Program-made: the position numbers and the translations under genes
Source of the DNA: Aneurinibacillus soli
GTDB lineage: Bacteria > Bacillota > Bacilli > Aneurinibacillales > Aneurinibacillaceae
Length of the DNA: 64,000 nt
Assembly: GCF_002355375.1 (NCBI RefSeq)
Contig: NZ_AP017312.1
Coordinates: forward strand, 2,187,001-2,251,000
Reading direction: 5' to 3'
Shown: in pieces, positions 44,976 to 53,892 of the stretch
Numbering within the stretch: the first letter of the stretch is position 1
Layout: the number at the start of each line of letters is the position of its first letter
The notes under the pieces: generated by a model
What the model saw: only the letters and a program-made list of their open reading frames with translations
Database searches by the model: none
What the model was told of the DNA's origin: nothing

Positions 44976-45197
44976 ATGGTGGATACGTGCCTTGCATGCG
45001 GCAAACCGCTTGATACGGATCGATTCGCTGTGTACCATGGCGAGGGGAGTAAGACAGCCCGAGCAGAGAACGAAGGGATTGCCGGTCATTTATGCACCGC
45101 CTGCGCGAAGAAGCACAAAATGAAGTCGGTACGCAAGGAACATCCGTTTTCAAAGCTGGCGCATGTATTTATGGCTGAAAACGAAGGAAACGTTTGA
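44976..45197 (+). CDS. Small protein with two CxxC motifs
   Basis: 73 residues. CLACGKPLD near the start and CTACAKKHK in the middle would form one zinc site. The rest is basic and helical. AAGAAAGGAAG precedes the ATG. It follows the ABC-F gene and its terminator. No family recognised. Confidence 0.65.
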   Translation: MVDTCLACGKPLDTDRFAVYHGEGSKTARAENEGIAGHLCTACAKKHKMKSVRKEHPFSKLAHVFMAENEGNV

Positions 45198-45282
45198 AAG
45201 AACCGGTGTGGAAATGGTAAAATGCACTGTAAGCTAATTTAGGGCGTGTTCAACAATGCCGTGTTCTTTAGGAGGTCTTGTG

Positions 45283-45921
45283 GTGGAAATCACAGTAAAA
45301 GTAAACCGATACGTAGATTCCTTGAAAGAAGTAACGTATTATCTCGTATCCGTGAATGCGCGGGAAGGGTTATTACGGAATGATAATATTGAAAAAGTGC
45401 TTGGCACAAGCTACCGCGATGTAGCGCTTGCACATGGTGGCTTCATCGAGAATGGAAATGAAGTATATTTCAAAACTCGCGAGGAAGCGGAAGTCGTACG
45501 CGATATTCTAAAAGATATGTTGCGTGAGAAATACAGCCAGGAGATTGCCGTACAGCTGTTCGAACAATTCGAAGGCTGGGATGTACTCGAAGCAAAAGAA
45601 GGCGTTGCGGTAATCGCAAAAGATATGCCTGATCAGGATGAACAACCGATCATGACCGTTATCTCGCTTGACGGAGTGTATCTGCTGCAAGTGCCGGGAA
45701 CAGAAGGTGAGTATGCAAATCTTGCCGGATTCAAGGAGAATCGAGAGCAGTACGCGGACGTAGCATTGAAGCATGGCATCATGCACCTGTCCAATAAAGG
45801 AATTGTGACAGTGGCAGATGACGCCGATGAAATTATGACGTGGGACACGATCGAAGAACTTTCGGATATTTACAAACAGTTCCACAAGGTATGCAAAGAA
45901 CATCTCCGTGTCATTGTGTAA
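45283..45921 (+). CDS. Hypothetical protein, 212 residues
   Basis: Soluble and acidic, with no membrane segment. The N-terminal half (EITVKVNRYVDSLKEVTYYLVSVNAREG) and the second half share a similar alpha/beta feel: RYVDSLK..YRDVALAHGGFIENGNEVYF and FKENREQYADVALKHGIMHLSNKG both contain DVALxHG followed by a strand, suggesting an internal duplication. The GTG at 45283 is 6 bases after AGGAGGTC; an upstream ATG at 45256 has no site. It ends at a terminator. Confidence 0.65.
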   Translation: MEITVKVNRYVDSLKEVTYYLVSVNAREGLLRNDNIEKVLGTSYRDVALAHGGFIENGNEVYFKTREEAEVVRDILKDMLREKYSQEIAVQLFEQFEGWDVLEAKEGVAVIAKDMPDQDEQPIMTVISLDGVYLLQVPGTEGEYANLAGFKENREQYADVALKHGIMHLSNKGIVTVADDADEIMTWDTIEELSDIYKQFHKVCKEHLRVIV

Positions 45922-45939
45922 TTATACCGGATATACAGT

Positions 45940-45967
45940 AAATCCCGCCGTATCAGGCGGGATTTTT
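45940..45967 (+). terminator. Terminator before the RNase H-like gene
   Basis: AAATCCCGCC, loop GTATCA, GGCGGGATTT then TTG. It ends about 13 bases before the next Shine-Dalgarno. Confidence 0.75.
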
Positions 45968-45995
45968 GTACATTCAGATGGAGGGAGTATTGTAT

Positions 45996-46667
45996 ATGGA
46001 CGTGCGAATTCAATGGAACTACCGATCCCTTGTGGGCAAGAAACGGGTGCGATTTACATCAGATCCGGTTTCTGCACAAGATGCGCTCATTTTTGCAGGG
46101 GACATTGAGAAAACAGGCCGGGCCGTACAGCCACCTGAATTTGTGGCAGATAATGGTGACATATGGACGCGCAAGGAATTAGAAAAGCTTCTGAAGAAAG
46201 TGGAAACCGAACCGCATAGCATTACAGCCTATTTTGATGGCGGATATGACCGGGCGCGTCGTATGGCCGGGCTTGGGGTGGTTATTTATTTTGAGCAGGA
46301 CGGGATCAAGTACCGCATTCGCAAAAATGAAGCCGTTTCTTCGATTGACTCTAACAACGAAGCGGAATACGCGGCGCTCTGGCTTTTGCTGCGGGAGCTT
46401 GAGCTTCTCGGTTCCCATCATACATCTGTCATTATTCGCGGAGATTCCCAAGTTGTATTTAACCAGTTAACCGGCGACTGGCCAGCGTATGAGGAAGAAG
46501 AGAATCGCTGGCTCGATCGAATTGAAGCGAAGCTCTCTGAATTGGGGCTAACACCCGTATATGAACCACTGCCGCGTACAGAAAATAAAGAAGCGGATAT
46601 GCTTGCGGGTCAAGCGCTTGCCGGAGAATGCATTCAAAGCCGAAAGCAGCTTGATATACATGAATGA
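45996..46667 (+). CDS. Ribonuclease HI-like protein (reverse transcriptase-like family)
   Basis: 223 residues. An N-terminal ~75-residue domain is followed by an RNase H fold with the catalytic acids in TAYFDGGYD, NNEAEYAALWLLL, IRGDSQVV and a C-terminal ENKEADMLAGQAL, matching Asp-Glu-Asp-Asp positions. It resembles Bacillus YpeP/YpdQ-type proteins that carry an extra N-terminal domain. The ATG at 45996 is 8 bases after GAGGGAG. The promoter of the aspartate kinase gene overlaps its end. Confidence 0.85.
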   Translation: MDVRIQWNYRSLVGKKRVRFTSDPVSAQDALIFAGDIEKTGRAVQPPEFVADNGDIWTRKELEKLLKKVETEPHSITAYFDGGYDRARRMAGLGVVIYFEQDGIKYRIRKNEAVSSIDSNNEAEYAALWLLLRELELLGSHHTSVIIRGDSQVVFNQLTGDWPAYEEEENRWLDRIEAKLSELGLTPVYEPLPRTENKEADMLAGQALAGECIQSRKQLDIHE

Positions 46668-46678
46668 TCAGGTATAAT
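46651..46678 (+). promoter_or_regulatory. Sigma-A promoter of the aspartate kinase gene
   Basis: TTGATA (46651-46656), 16 bases, TATAAT (46673-46678). The leader is short (~45 bases), with no room for a lysine riboswitch. Confidence 0.7.
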
Positions 46679-46728
46679 AGTGAGTATTCCGAAAATAGAT
46701 ACGATATACGTAGATGGGGGATCGAGAG

Positions 46729-48123
46729 ATGAAGGTGGCAAAATTTGGTGGAACATCACTGGCGAGTGCCGAACAGATTAAGAAAGTATGCAGCATTGTA
46801 CTTGCGGATAAGTCCCGTAAGCTGATTGTGGCATCGGCACCCGGAAAGCGCCATAAAGAAGATACAAAAGTAACGGATCTGTTAATTGCGCTCGCTGAGC
46901 GTTGCCTTGCAGGTGAAGCAGCAGAAGCGGCGCTGGGAGCGGTTGTAGCCCGGTATCGCGAGATTGCAGAAGAGCTGGGTCTCGACGATGAAATCGTCAA
47001 TGTGATCGAACAAGATTTGCGTGCCCGTATGGCGCTCGATACCGGAAAACCGGAGATGTTTATGGACGCATTGAAAGCAAGCGGTGAAGATAATAATGCC
47101 AAGATCATTGCCCGTTATTTGCAGAGCCAGGGTGTGAACGCAAGCTACGTGAATCCGAAAGACGCTGGTCTTCTCGTGAGTGATGAACATGGCAACGCCC
47201 AGGTGCTGCCGGAATCGTACGACAATCTGCGGGCGCTGCGTGATCGTGATGAGATTATGATCTTCCCAGGCTTTTTTGGTTATGCGCCATCCGGTGAGAT
47301 CGTGACATTCTCGCGTGGTGGTTCTGACATTACGGGTTCGATTTTGGCGGCTGCTATTAAAGCCGATCTATATGAGAACTTTACAGATGTGGATTCGGTA
47401 TTCGCTGCGAATCCACATCTGGTAGAGAGTCCGGAAGCGATTGAGGAATTGACCTATCGTGAGATGCGTGAATTATCTTACGCCGGTTTCTCCGTGTTCC
47501 ATGATGAAGCACTGATCCCGGCATTCCGCGCTGGTATTCCGGTCTGCATCAAAAATACAAATAACCCGTCCGCACCAGGCACGATGATTGGATTCGAGCG
47601 CAAAGGCAACGGCAATCCAGTTGTCGGTATTGCGAGTGCGGATGGATTTTGTAGCATTTATGTAAGTAAATATTTAATGAACCGGGAGATTGGCTTTGGC
47701 CGTCGTCTGTTGCACATTCTTGAAGATGAAGGGCTATCTTATGAGCATATCCCGTCAGGCATTGATGACATTACCGTTATCCTGAAAGACGCAGGTCTTG
47801 AAGGGGAGAAAGAAGAGCGGATTGTGAAGCGCATTAGAGAAGAATTGGCCGTGGATGATATTGTCGTCGAACATGATCTGTCGATGATTATGATTGTGGG
47901 CGAAGGCATGCGTCATAATGTTGGTACGACAGCGCGTGCGGCAGGAGCGCTCGCCCGTGCTCATGTTAATCTGGAGATGATTAACCAGGGTTCTTCTGAA
48001 GTAAGCATGATGTTTGGCGTGAAGGCAGTGCAGGAACAAAAAGCTGTACAGGCAATTTACGATGAATTTTTCAAAAATGCCAACATTATACGTGAAGAAG
48101 CGGTGAGCCACGTCCGCGCATAA
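46729..48123 (+). CDS. Aspartate kinase, class III-like
   Basis: 464 residues. The kinase domain starts KVAKFGGTSLASAEQIK and contains SRGGSDITGSI and FTDVDSVFAANPHLV. Two C-terminal ACT domains (VVGIASADGFCSIYVSK.. and MIMIVGEGMRHNVGTTARA) are the allosteric part. It phosphorylates aspartate in the lysine/threonine/methionine pathway; length and insert pattern fit the B. subtilis YclM (aspartokinase III) type. The ATG at 46729 follows GGGGGATCGAGAG; an ATG five codons earlier precedes that site. Confidence 0.93.
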   Translation: MKVAKFGGTSLASAEQIKKVCSIVLADKSRKLIVASAPGKRHKEDTKVTDLLIALAERCLAGEAAEAALGAVVARYREIAEELGLDDEIVNVIEQDLRARMALDTGKPEMFMDALKASGEDNNAKIIARYLQSQGVNASYVNPKDAGLLVSDEHGNAQVLPESYDNLRALRDRDEIMIFPGFFGYAPSGEIVTFSRGGSDITGSILAAAIKADLYENFTDVDSVFAANPHLVESPEAIEELTYREMRELSYAGFSVFHDEALIPAFRAGIPVCIKNTNNPSAPGTMIGFERKGNGNPVVGIASADGFCSIYVSKYLMNREIGFGRRLLHILEDEGLSYEHIPSGIDDITVILKDAGLEGEKEERIVKRIREELAVDDIVVEHDLSMIMIVGEGMRHNVGTTARAAGALARAHVNLEMINQGSSEVSMMFGVKAVQEQKAVQAIYDEFFKNANIIREEAVSHVRA

Positions 48124-48192
48124 CAGAGAGTATCTTCCCCTTCGCATATCTGTTCGTCATACGGGTACAATACAGAACAAGGAGGGGGACAT

Positions 48193-48414
48193 ATGATCGA
48201 GGTTACACTTCAATCCGCATGTTCGAGCAGCCTGTATTTTGATGCCGTGCCCCGAGGGCTTGCTGCCTTTTCTGTTCAAGAAGGACGTTTAATCGGCCAA
48301 ATGTCGCCGGATCAATTTTCCGACTTTTTGAGGGATAATAACTTAATTACGTATCGTGATTCCTTAAAAAGTTATGAGAGTGGCGAGAAACTTGGCGAGT
48401 TTGCTCCATTATAG
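48193..48414 (+). CDS. Hypothetical 73-residue protein
   Basis: A small soluble protein (MIEVTLQSACSSSLYF..) with a strong AAGGAGGGGG site in front. No family recognised. It is single and closed by a terminator. Confidence 0.6.
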   Translation: MIEVTLQSACSSSLYFDAVPRGLAAFSVQEGRLIGQMSPDQFSDFLRDNNLITYRDSLKSYESGEKLGEFAPL

Positions 48415-48425
48415 TCGTCCTACCT

Positions 48426-48451
48426 GAGTCCCTGTACGGGGCTCTTTTTTT
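48426..48451 (+). terminator. Intrinsic terminator
   Basis: GAGTCCC, loop, GGGGCTC then seven Ts. Confidence 0.8.
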
Positions 48452-48611
48452 ATAGTCTATATTCCTTTTATTATGTAGAAAGTAGTGGATTAATCTATCC
48501 TATTCCATGTAATATAGTCTTATAGTTAGGGGATGAAAAAGAAAAGGAATGGGAACAAAGATAGAAGAGCATAGGCTTCGAGAGGAAGAATAGGAAACGG
48601 AGTGGGCATGG

Positions 48612-48926
48612 ATGGCATCGTCGTATGTTGATTTTTTCAAGGACAAACGTGGCAAAATTGTGTCCTGTATGGTGAATACATACACGAATAGCGGAGTGAC
48701 AAGGTCCGTAACGATCGAACTCGGCGGTAAATACATAATTGATCCAATTAATCTGCTAAAGAAGAAGCATCGGGGTCGCATCTGCATGGTCATTGGCTTT
48801 ATGATGGATACGTACGGTACACCTGCTGATGTGCGGGTTAAATTTTTGGATACAAGTCGAACGGGGCGTATTAGCATCCGCGATATTGTTCCGGTGGACT
48901 TTGCAAAAAAGCCTGATCAGATCTGA
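48612..48926 (+). CDS. Hypothetical 104-residue protein
   Basis: A basic beta-rich protein (YVDFFKDKRGKIVSCMVNTY..). GGAG lies 9 bases before the ATG. The stop codon is inside the palindromic stem of its own terminator, so the ribosome finishing translation would disturb the hairpin. No family recognised. Confidence 0.6.
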   Translation: MASSYVDFFKDKRGKIVSCMVNTYTNSGVTRSVTIELGGKYIIDPINLLKKKHRGRICMVIGFMMDTYGTPADVRVKFLDTSRTGRISIRDIVPVDFAKKPDQI

Positions 48927-48938
48927 TCAGGTTTTTTA
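48912..48938 (+). terminator. Perfect 20-base palindromic terminator overlapping a stop codon
   Basis: CCTGATCAGA followed directly by TCTGATCAGG (48912-48931), then six Ts. The TGA stop of the 104-residue gene lies in the stem. Confidence 0.8.
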
Positions 48939-49024
48939 TCCATAGAAGCTTGATGTATCAAATAAGAAGTCATAAGATAAGAGGGAGATGTAAAACGTAG
49001 TAAGGATGAACAGGAGGGCATGAT

Positions 49025-49795
49025 ATGCAGCAAACAGAAGCCATTAGACATTTGCATACCGTGCGGGACGAGCTTCTCGCGCACCCGGTGTATGGACAGA
49101 TGACTACACCGGATCGAGTTCGGATTATGATGAAGCATCATGTATTTGCGGTATGGGATTTCATGAGTCTGCTAAAGCGGCTACAGCAGGGCGTCACATC
49201 TGTCACGGTGCCATGGATGCCGTATACGAACCCGGAATATACGCGGTTTGTGAATGAAATTGTGCTCGGGGAAGAATCGGATGAGGATGGACAAGGGGGC
49301 TATATCAGTCATTTTGAACTGTACTTGCAGGCGATGGAAGAGGCAGGAGCAGATCAAGGTCCAATCCAGGCTTTTCTGGCGGAGCTTACAGCCGGAAAAT
49401 CGTATGAAGAGGCACTGCGCCATCCGGCTGTTCCAAAGACAGCACGCGAGTTTGTCGAGTTCAGTCTGCGCGTGGCGCTGACTGGGGAGCTGCATGAAGT
49501 GGCAGCTGTATTCTTTTATGGACGAGAAGGACTGATTCCGGATATGTTCCGCCTGCTTATTGCCTCACTGGAGAAAGAAGGCGCTTCGTCTGGATGGCTG
49601 GATTATTACTTGCGTCGCCACGTTGAGCTTGATGAAGGAGAGCACGGTCCGCTTGCTGAGCGTCTGCTTGCGAGTCTGTGTGGAGATGATCCGAAAAAGC
49701 TGGAGGAAGCACACACAATTGCTCGGACGGCCTTGCAGATGCGTGGGCAGCTGTGGGATGGCGTAGTAGAGGAAATCGAAAACCAGGGCTTGTAA
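49025..49795 (+). CDS. DUF3050 protein with heme-oxygenase-like fold
   Basis: 256 residues, nearly all helical. The order of the HHVFAVWDFMSLLKRLQ, EESDED..ISHFELYLQAM, GELHEVAAVFFYGRE and RHVELDEGEHGPLA helices matches DUF3050. The last helix has H199, D203 and H207 (HxxxDxxxH), and H157/E158 lie in the preceding one. Such spacing resembles the metal helix of heme-oxygenase-like diiron proteins, so an oxygenase role is possible but unproven. AGGAGGGCATGAT precedes the ATG. Confidence 0.75.
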   Translation: MQQTEAIRHLHTVRDELLAHPVYGQMTTPDRVRIMMKHHVFAVWDFMSLLKRLQQGVTSVTVPWMPYTNPEYTRFVNEIVLGEESDEDGQGGYISHFELYLQAMEEAGADQGPIQAFLAELTAGKSYEEALRHPAVPKTAREFVEFSLRVALTGELHEVAAVFFYGREGLIPDMFRLLIASLEKEGASSGWLDYYLRRHVELDEGEHGPLAERLLASLCGDDPKKLEEAHTIARTALQMRGQLWDGVVEEIENQGL

Positions 49796-49801
49796 AGAAA
49801 A

Positions 49802-49836
49802 GAAAGCCGTTCCGACATGGAGGGAACGGCTTTTGT
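49802..49836. terminator. Bidirectional terminator between convergent genes
   Basis: AAAGCCGTTCC, loop, GGGAACGGCTTTT. It serves both the DUF3050 gene and the reverse-strand DUF4931 gene. Confidence 0.8.
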
Positions 49837-49843
49837 TATACAA

Positions 49844-50617
49844 TTATTTGGAGAAGTACAGACTTTGTACTTTCTCGACTACATCTGCAAGTGTGTTGGG
49901 AACTTGCACGATGGAATAGCCCATGAGGTAAGGGGAGCCCGGCGCTCGTAAAATAATTTTGGCAATGAGTCTGTCCTCGAATTGATAGAAAAAAATATTG
50001 AAGCTTTTATACTTAGTATTCATGACATTGAGGATAAAATGAACAGCAATCTGGACATAGTTCGAAAACTCATCTAGTTTTGTCCGGTCTGTCAATACGA
50101 CATTAAACTCCGTAAATCCAGCGCGTGGAAAGGTAGAAAGATTCAGTTCTACGCCCGGCTGCTGATCCACGATGAGTCCCATAAACTGCCTGGCTTCTAC
50201 GCGCTCCCGGTAATCGACATCGGTAAGCCCTACAAATTGCATATGCGGATGGTAAATCGAGCCCCCAGAATGAATCCCATGATTTTTGAAAAAAATGACG
50301 GAACGGAATTTCCCGCTGGCTTCAAGTGCTTCCCAGTTTGCGAGAGCGAAGCGGAATAGCCGATATAAATAGTCTGGTGCGTACATAGATAAATCGCCGT
50401 GATTGCAAGCTTCTGTCTCAATCAGAACCATCTGATAGGCGCGGTCAAGTGTTTGGAACTTGTTTTCCACAATCAAAAACGGGTCCTCTTTTGCTAGGAT
50501 AACGCCTTCCTTATAAAGTGTATCCCGGTCACAAAATGGACAGGCCGTCTCACTGTTGTGCAAAGTAGACGGCTTTTGGCGGGCCACATTTGTAATAAAT
50601 GTCATATATGTATTCAT
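49844..50617 (-). CDS. DUF4931 (GalT/HIT-like) protein
   Basis: 257 residues. A CPFC zinc pair near the N-terminus and HPHMQFVGL, the HxHxQ active-site signature of galactose-1-phosphate uridylyltransferases and HIT proteins, are clear. It should transfer or hydrolyse nucleotidyl groups, though the sugar partner is unknown. The ATG at 50617 follows AGAGGATG by 8 bases; the longer frame from 50638 starts with a GTG without a site. Confidence 0.8.
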   Translation of the reverse strand: MNTYMTFITNVARQKPSTLHNSETACPFCDRDTLYKEGVILAKEDPFLIVENKFQTLDRAYQMVLIETEACNHGDLSMYAPDYLYRLFRFALANWEALEASGKFRSVIFFKNHGIHSGGSIYHPHMQFVGLTDVDYRERVEARQFMGLIVDQQPGVELNLSTFPRAGFTEFNVVLTDRTKLDEFSNYVQIAVHFILNVMNTKYKSFNIFFYQFEDRLIAKIILRAPGSPYLMGYSIVQVPNTLADVVEKVQSLYFSK

Positions 50618-50744
50618 TATACGCATCCTCTTTTTCACTGCTTTCTCTAATTATACAATATACGCACGTGTCCGACAAAACGAAAACGTTTTTGTGGTAC
50701 AATAGATGAGCTGAACCATAAAGAGGAAACAAAGGGAGAACGAG

Positions 50745-51860
50745 ATGGAATTCAGTGTACAGTATGTATCATTTTTTGTTGTGCGTGGTGAAGGAGAGTC
50801 ACCAGACCGTTCGTATAAACACTTTCAGACGCTTGACGCGGAAGCGTATACGGACAGCCCGCTAGCTGCGTTCCTTGATGGGGAATTTGTCCGCATCGCC
50901 AAACGGAAAGTCGAGCGCCATCCGAAAAGTGATCAAGTACCAACAAAGCTTGGATTCTTCATTGTGGAGCCGGGACATGATCTAACAAGTAATCCGAATT
51001 ATAATTTATTTGCAAGGCTTCGGAGTGCGCATACAGCGGAACAGTTCCGCTCCTATAGTGATGAACTTGTGCAGATGTATATGAATACGAGTGCTGTACG
51101 TGGCGGGGCGCTTATTGTGGCACGTGCCGGACTGCCAAAATATTTTGATGACCCGTTTGTATTTGTACTCAAATGTGATTTTGAGCCGAAGGTAGCTTCG
51201 ATCACGGATGAACGCAGCCTGATCCGCAATGTAGAGATGGCGATTACGGCGAAAAACATGAAGTCGATTCAGTATCCGCATATGCCGGAGCCGGGGATGA
51301 TAGAAGAAAGTGAGATAAAAATCCACCAGTCATCACATGCGCGCTATTTTGAAGATTTTCTTAAGTTTGTCGCGTATGAACAGTCATTGCCGGAAGTGAT
51401 GAATACGCAGATGATGGGACTTGTGCAGCAGTACATCGAGACGGTGTATGATGAGGAGAGTGAGGAGCGACAGCGCGAGGAAGAAGAAATGGAGATCTGG
51501 GCGGCCAGTGAGAAGCGGGAGCTACAGGAGAAGTGGGCACCGGAACAAGTGGTTGAAGCTGCCTCGTACCTGGTAGAGCAGAAGCCGGATCTGGAACTGC
51601 GGCTGAAGCTTGATCACATGCTGGTGAAAGCGATGCTATCGGACTTTGGTGATTCCGTACATATCGCACGTTTCGGCGGACGGTATGTGGTTGTGCTTGA
51701 AGGCGATGCATTTGAATTTGAGAAGGGCGTGTCACCGATTGAACTGTTGCGTCCGGATGAATTAGAAGACGTGCTTGCGCGTATTCGGGAAAAACAGCCT
51801 GAAGCTGCCGAGGAGGAATTATCAGCCGACCCGGAAGACGATGACGCGCCGCCGTTTTAG
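50745..51860 (+). CDS. DUF3900 family protein
   Basis: 371 residues, soluble, with a highly charged stretch (EESEERQREEEEMEI, near residue 240) and an acidic tail (EEELSADPEDDDAPPF). The opening EFSVQYVSFFVV and the long LGFFIVEPG..GGALIVARAG core match DUF3900 of Bacillales. Function unknown. AAAGGGAGAACGAG precedes the ATG. Confidence 0.75.
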   Translation: MEFSVQYVSFFVVRGEGESPDRSYKHFQTLDAEAYTDSPLAAFLDGEFVRIAKRKVERHPKSDQVPTKLGFFIVEPGHDLTSNPNYNLFARLRSAHTAEQFRSYSDELVQMYMNTSAVRGGALIVARAGLPKYFDDPFVFVLKCDFEPKVASITDERSLIRNVEMAITAKNMKSIQYPHMPEPGMIEESEIKIHQSSHARYFEDFLKFVAYEQSLPEVMNTQMMGLVQQYIETVYDEESEERQREEEEMEIWAASEKRELQEKWAPEQVVEAASYLVEQKPDLELRLKLDHMLVKAMLSDFGDSVHIARFGGRYVVVLEGDAFEFEKGVSPIELLRPDELEDVLARIREKQPEAAEEELSADPEDDDAPPF

Positions 51861-51916
51861 ACAAGCAGGCAAAAAATAAAATATAGATGATTAAATTGGG
51901 AGGAAGGCGCATTTTG

Positions 51917-51937
51917 ATGCGCTGTATAACGACATAA
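51917..51937 (+). CDS. Six-codon leader mini-ORF before fabH
   Basis: ATG at 51917 encodes MRCITT and its TAA abuts the ATG of fabH. The only good Shine-Dalgarno (GGGAGGAAGG, 51899-51908) is 8 bases before this mini-ORF, while fabH itself has none. Translational coupling is likely. Confidence 0.4.
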   Translation: MRCITT

Positions 51938-52873
51938 ATGAGACAAGTAGGCATTACGGGAGTGGGTTGTTTTGTGCCATCCCAAATTGTAACGAATCAT
52001 GATTTAGAGAAAAAGCTTGACACGTCACATGAGTGGATTTTTACTCGGACCGGGATTGAAGAGCGGCGCATAGCGCCTGAAGGAATGACTACAGCTTATA
52101 TGGCAGTCGAAGCCGCACGCAAGGCGCTTGACTCAGCCGGTCTTGTGCCTCATGATATTGATCTTATTCTGGTGGCGACATCAACGCCAGATCAGGTATT
52201 TCCATCTGTGGCCTGTGCGGTACAGCAAGAGCTGGGCTGCCGCCCTGTAGGCGCAATGGATATTAGTGCGGCCTGTTCGGGTTTTTTGTATGGGTTGGTA
52301 ACTGCTAAGCAGTTTATTGAGACAGGTGCCTGCAAACATGTACTGGTGATTGGAGCGGAAATATTCTCTCGCATCGTTGACTGGGAAGATCGGGGGACGG
52401 CCGTATTGTTTGGAGACGGGGCAGGCGCGGTTGTGCTGAGTCCGGTATCGGAAGGACGCGGGATTTTGTCGTATGAGCTTGGATCGAACGGGGCTGGCGG
52501 CCCGTATTTGTATGTGGATGGAACGGTTGCAATGAACGGTCGGGAAGTGTTCAAGTTTGCCGTGCGCCAAATTAATGAATCGGTGCGCAATGTTATGGAG
52601 CGTGCTGGTCTTGAGGTTGCCGATATTGATCGTATTGTACCTCATCAGGCGAATGTGCGCATTTTGGAGAAGGCGGGGGATTTACTTGGAATTCCACGCG
52701 AGAAAATGTCGGTTAGTGTGAACAAGTATGGTAATACGTCAGCGGCGTCTGTGCCACTTTCTTTGCTCCAGGAACTTGAAGCTGGTCAGGTACACGATGG
52801 GGATACCCTTGTATTTGTTGGATTTGGCGGTGGCCTTACCTGGGGAGCGCTTGTTGTCAAATGGGGGAAATAA
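51938..52873 (+). CDS. fabH: Beta-ketoacyl-ACP synthase III
   Basis: 311 residues. The catalytic triad is clear: Cys in [13 protein letters not shown], His in [11 protein letters not shown] and Asn in [12 protein letters not shown]. The C-terminal [15 protein letters not shown] is the usual ending. It condenses acetyl- or branched acyl-CoA with malonyl-ACP to start fatty-acid synthesis. No other fab genes are nearby, so it may be a second copy (FabHB-like). It ends at a strong terminator. Confidence 0.93.
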   Translation: MRQVGITGVGCFVPSQIVTNHDLEKKLDTSHEWIFTRTGIEERRIAPEGMTTAYMAVEAARKALDSAGLVPHDIDLILVATSTPDQVFPSVACAVQQELGCRPVGAMDISAACSGFLYGLVTAKQFIETGACKHVLVIGAEIFSRIVDWEDRGTAVLFGDGAGAVVLSPVSEGRGILSYELGSNGAGGPYLYVDGTVAMNGREVFKFAVRQINESVRNVMERAGLEVADIDRIVPHQANVRILEKAGDLLGIPREKMSVSVNKYGNTSAASVPLSLLQELEAGQVHDGDTLVFVGFGGGLTWGALVVKWGK

Positions 52874-52892
52874 TAGAATAAATGACAGGGAT

Positions 52893-52935
52893 AAACCCGC
52901 TTTTCGGCAGTGTATGCGTGAAAAAGCGGGTTTTT
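52893..52935 (+). terminator. Terminator of fabH
   Basis: AAACCCGCTTTT pairs with AAAAAGCGGGTTT, followed by TT. Confidence 0.8.
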
Positions 52936-53045
52936 GTTCAAGACTTGCGGATTTTTTTGCGATACAGTCTATTTCGTGGTAACAAAACCAGCCCATCTGC
53001 TTACGATAGCTAATAAGCGTTCATGCAGGCAAGGAGTTGGAAGGT

Positions 53046-53117
53046 ATGGAGCATTTCAGTATCGGGGACTGGGTTACTTTTCCTTATAATGATAAAGGTA
53101 AGCTATCGTGTGCATAA
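53046..53117 (+). pseudogene. 23-codon truncated gene start
   Basis: GGAGTTGGAAGGT precedes an ATG encoding MEHFSIGDWVTFPYNDKGK and four more residues, then a stop. The IGDWVTF..NDKGK pattern is the start of a small SH3-like or DUF2187-like barrel, cut short. It sits at the junction between host genes and the mobile-looking segment. Confidence 0.4.
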
Positions 53118-53176
53118 CTGATAAGCGAAAGGAAGAGGGATGCACTCTTTCCTTCGCCTATCAGGAGGGAATACAA

Positions 53177-53842
53177 GTGTTTATTTTGGCGAAGAAATTT
53201 GAGGTAAAAGTCTTTGGAAACATTGAAGTTATGAATACGATTGTGGATGCGTTTAAGAAGCGCATTCGAGGTATGTTACCTGCCTCCGTTATGAAAGTGG
53301 TGGACTTTCTTGCCTCCCACTCCTGCAAGGTTCGAGGCGTATCCTGGGCCACGTATGAGTACATGAATGATATAACAGGACTCAGCATATCTACACTTAA
53401 GCGTGCGGTAAAAATGTTGGCCAAGCTCGGATTTATTCAAGTGATCCGCACCTGGGTAGGTGGCTGCCAATCGGCTAACATTATCCAGATCCAGCCTCGT
53501 ATGGATTGGAAAGCTATAGAAACAGAATTAATGAGGCGTGTTCGTTTTGAATACGCTGATGAGAAACAGTCAGAAATAGAGAAAGAGTCGGAAGAAATCG
53601 GCGAAAATTTTTTGCAACCAAATGACACGCAGTCTGAAACGAAAGAGGACATGCAGTCTGACACTCTATACAAACAAAAAAAAGAGGGAGTAAAAGCGGC
53701 AGAACCCATTGATGAAGCGGACTTCTGGGGCGTGCCGGATTACATCCCTACAACAGATATAAATAAAAACAATTCAAACTTAGTATATCATAAAATTAAA
53801 GGTTTCCATCCATCATTCAACTGGTTAGATCAGGAAGAGTGA
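53177..53842 (+). CDS. Winged-helix protein of unknown role
   Basis: 221 residues. A helix-turn-helix (~residues 45-95; TYEYMNDITGLSISTLKRAVKMLAKLGFIQVI) resembles the HTH_36/replication-initiator type. An acidic Glu/Ser/Thr linker (~120-170) leads to a conserved-looking tail FHPSFNWLDQ. The GTG at 53177 follows AGGAGGG by 7 bases. It could be a plasmid/phage replication or transcription protein, or a host regulator. A terminator follows. Confidence 0.7.
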   Translation: MFILAKKFEVKVFGNIEVMNTIVDAFKKRIRGMLPASVMKVVDFLASHSCKVRGVSWATYEYMNDITGLSISTLKRAVKMLAKLGFIQVIRTWVGGCQSANIIQIQPRMDWKAIETELMRRVRFEYADEKQSEIEKESEEIGENFLQPNDTQSETKEDMQSDTLYKQKKEGVKAAEPIDEADFWGVPDYIPTTDINKNNSNLVYHKIKGFHPSFNWLDQEE

Positions 53843-53892
53843 TTAGGGGAGCTATAGTCTGCTGTTCAGGATAAAATTCGAACTAATTGAAG

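Noticed and set aside
46668-46728. Lysine riboswitch before aspartate kinase
   Set aside because: The leader is only about 45 bases from the -10 box to the start; no room for the aptamer.
51361-51954. 197-codon reverse frame under the DUF3900 gene
   Set aside because: Antisense shadow of a well-supported gene, Pro/Arg-rich from reversed Glu/Asp codons.
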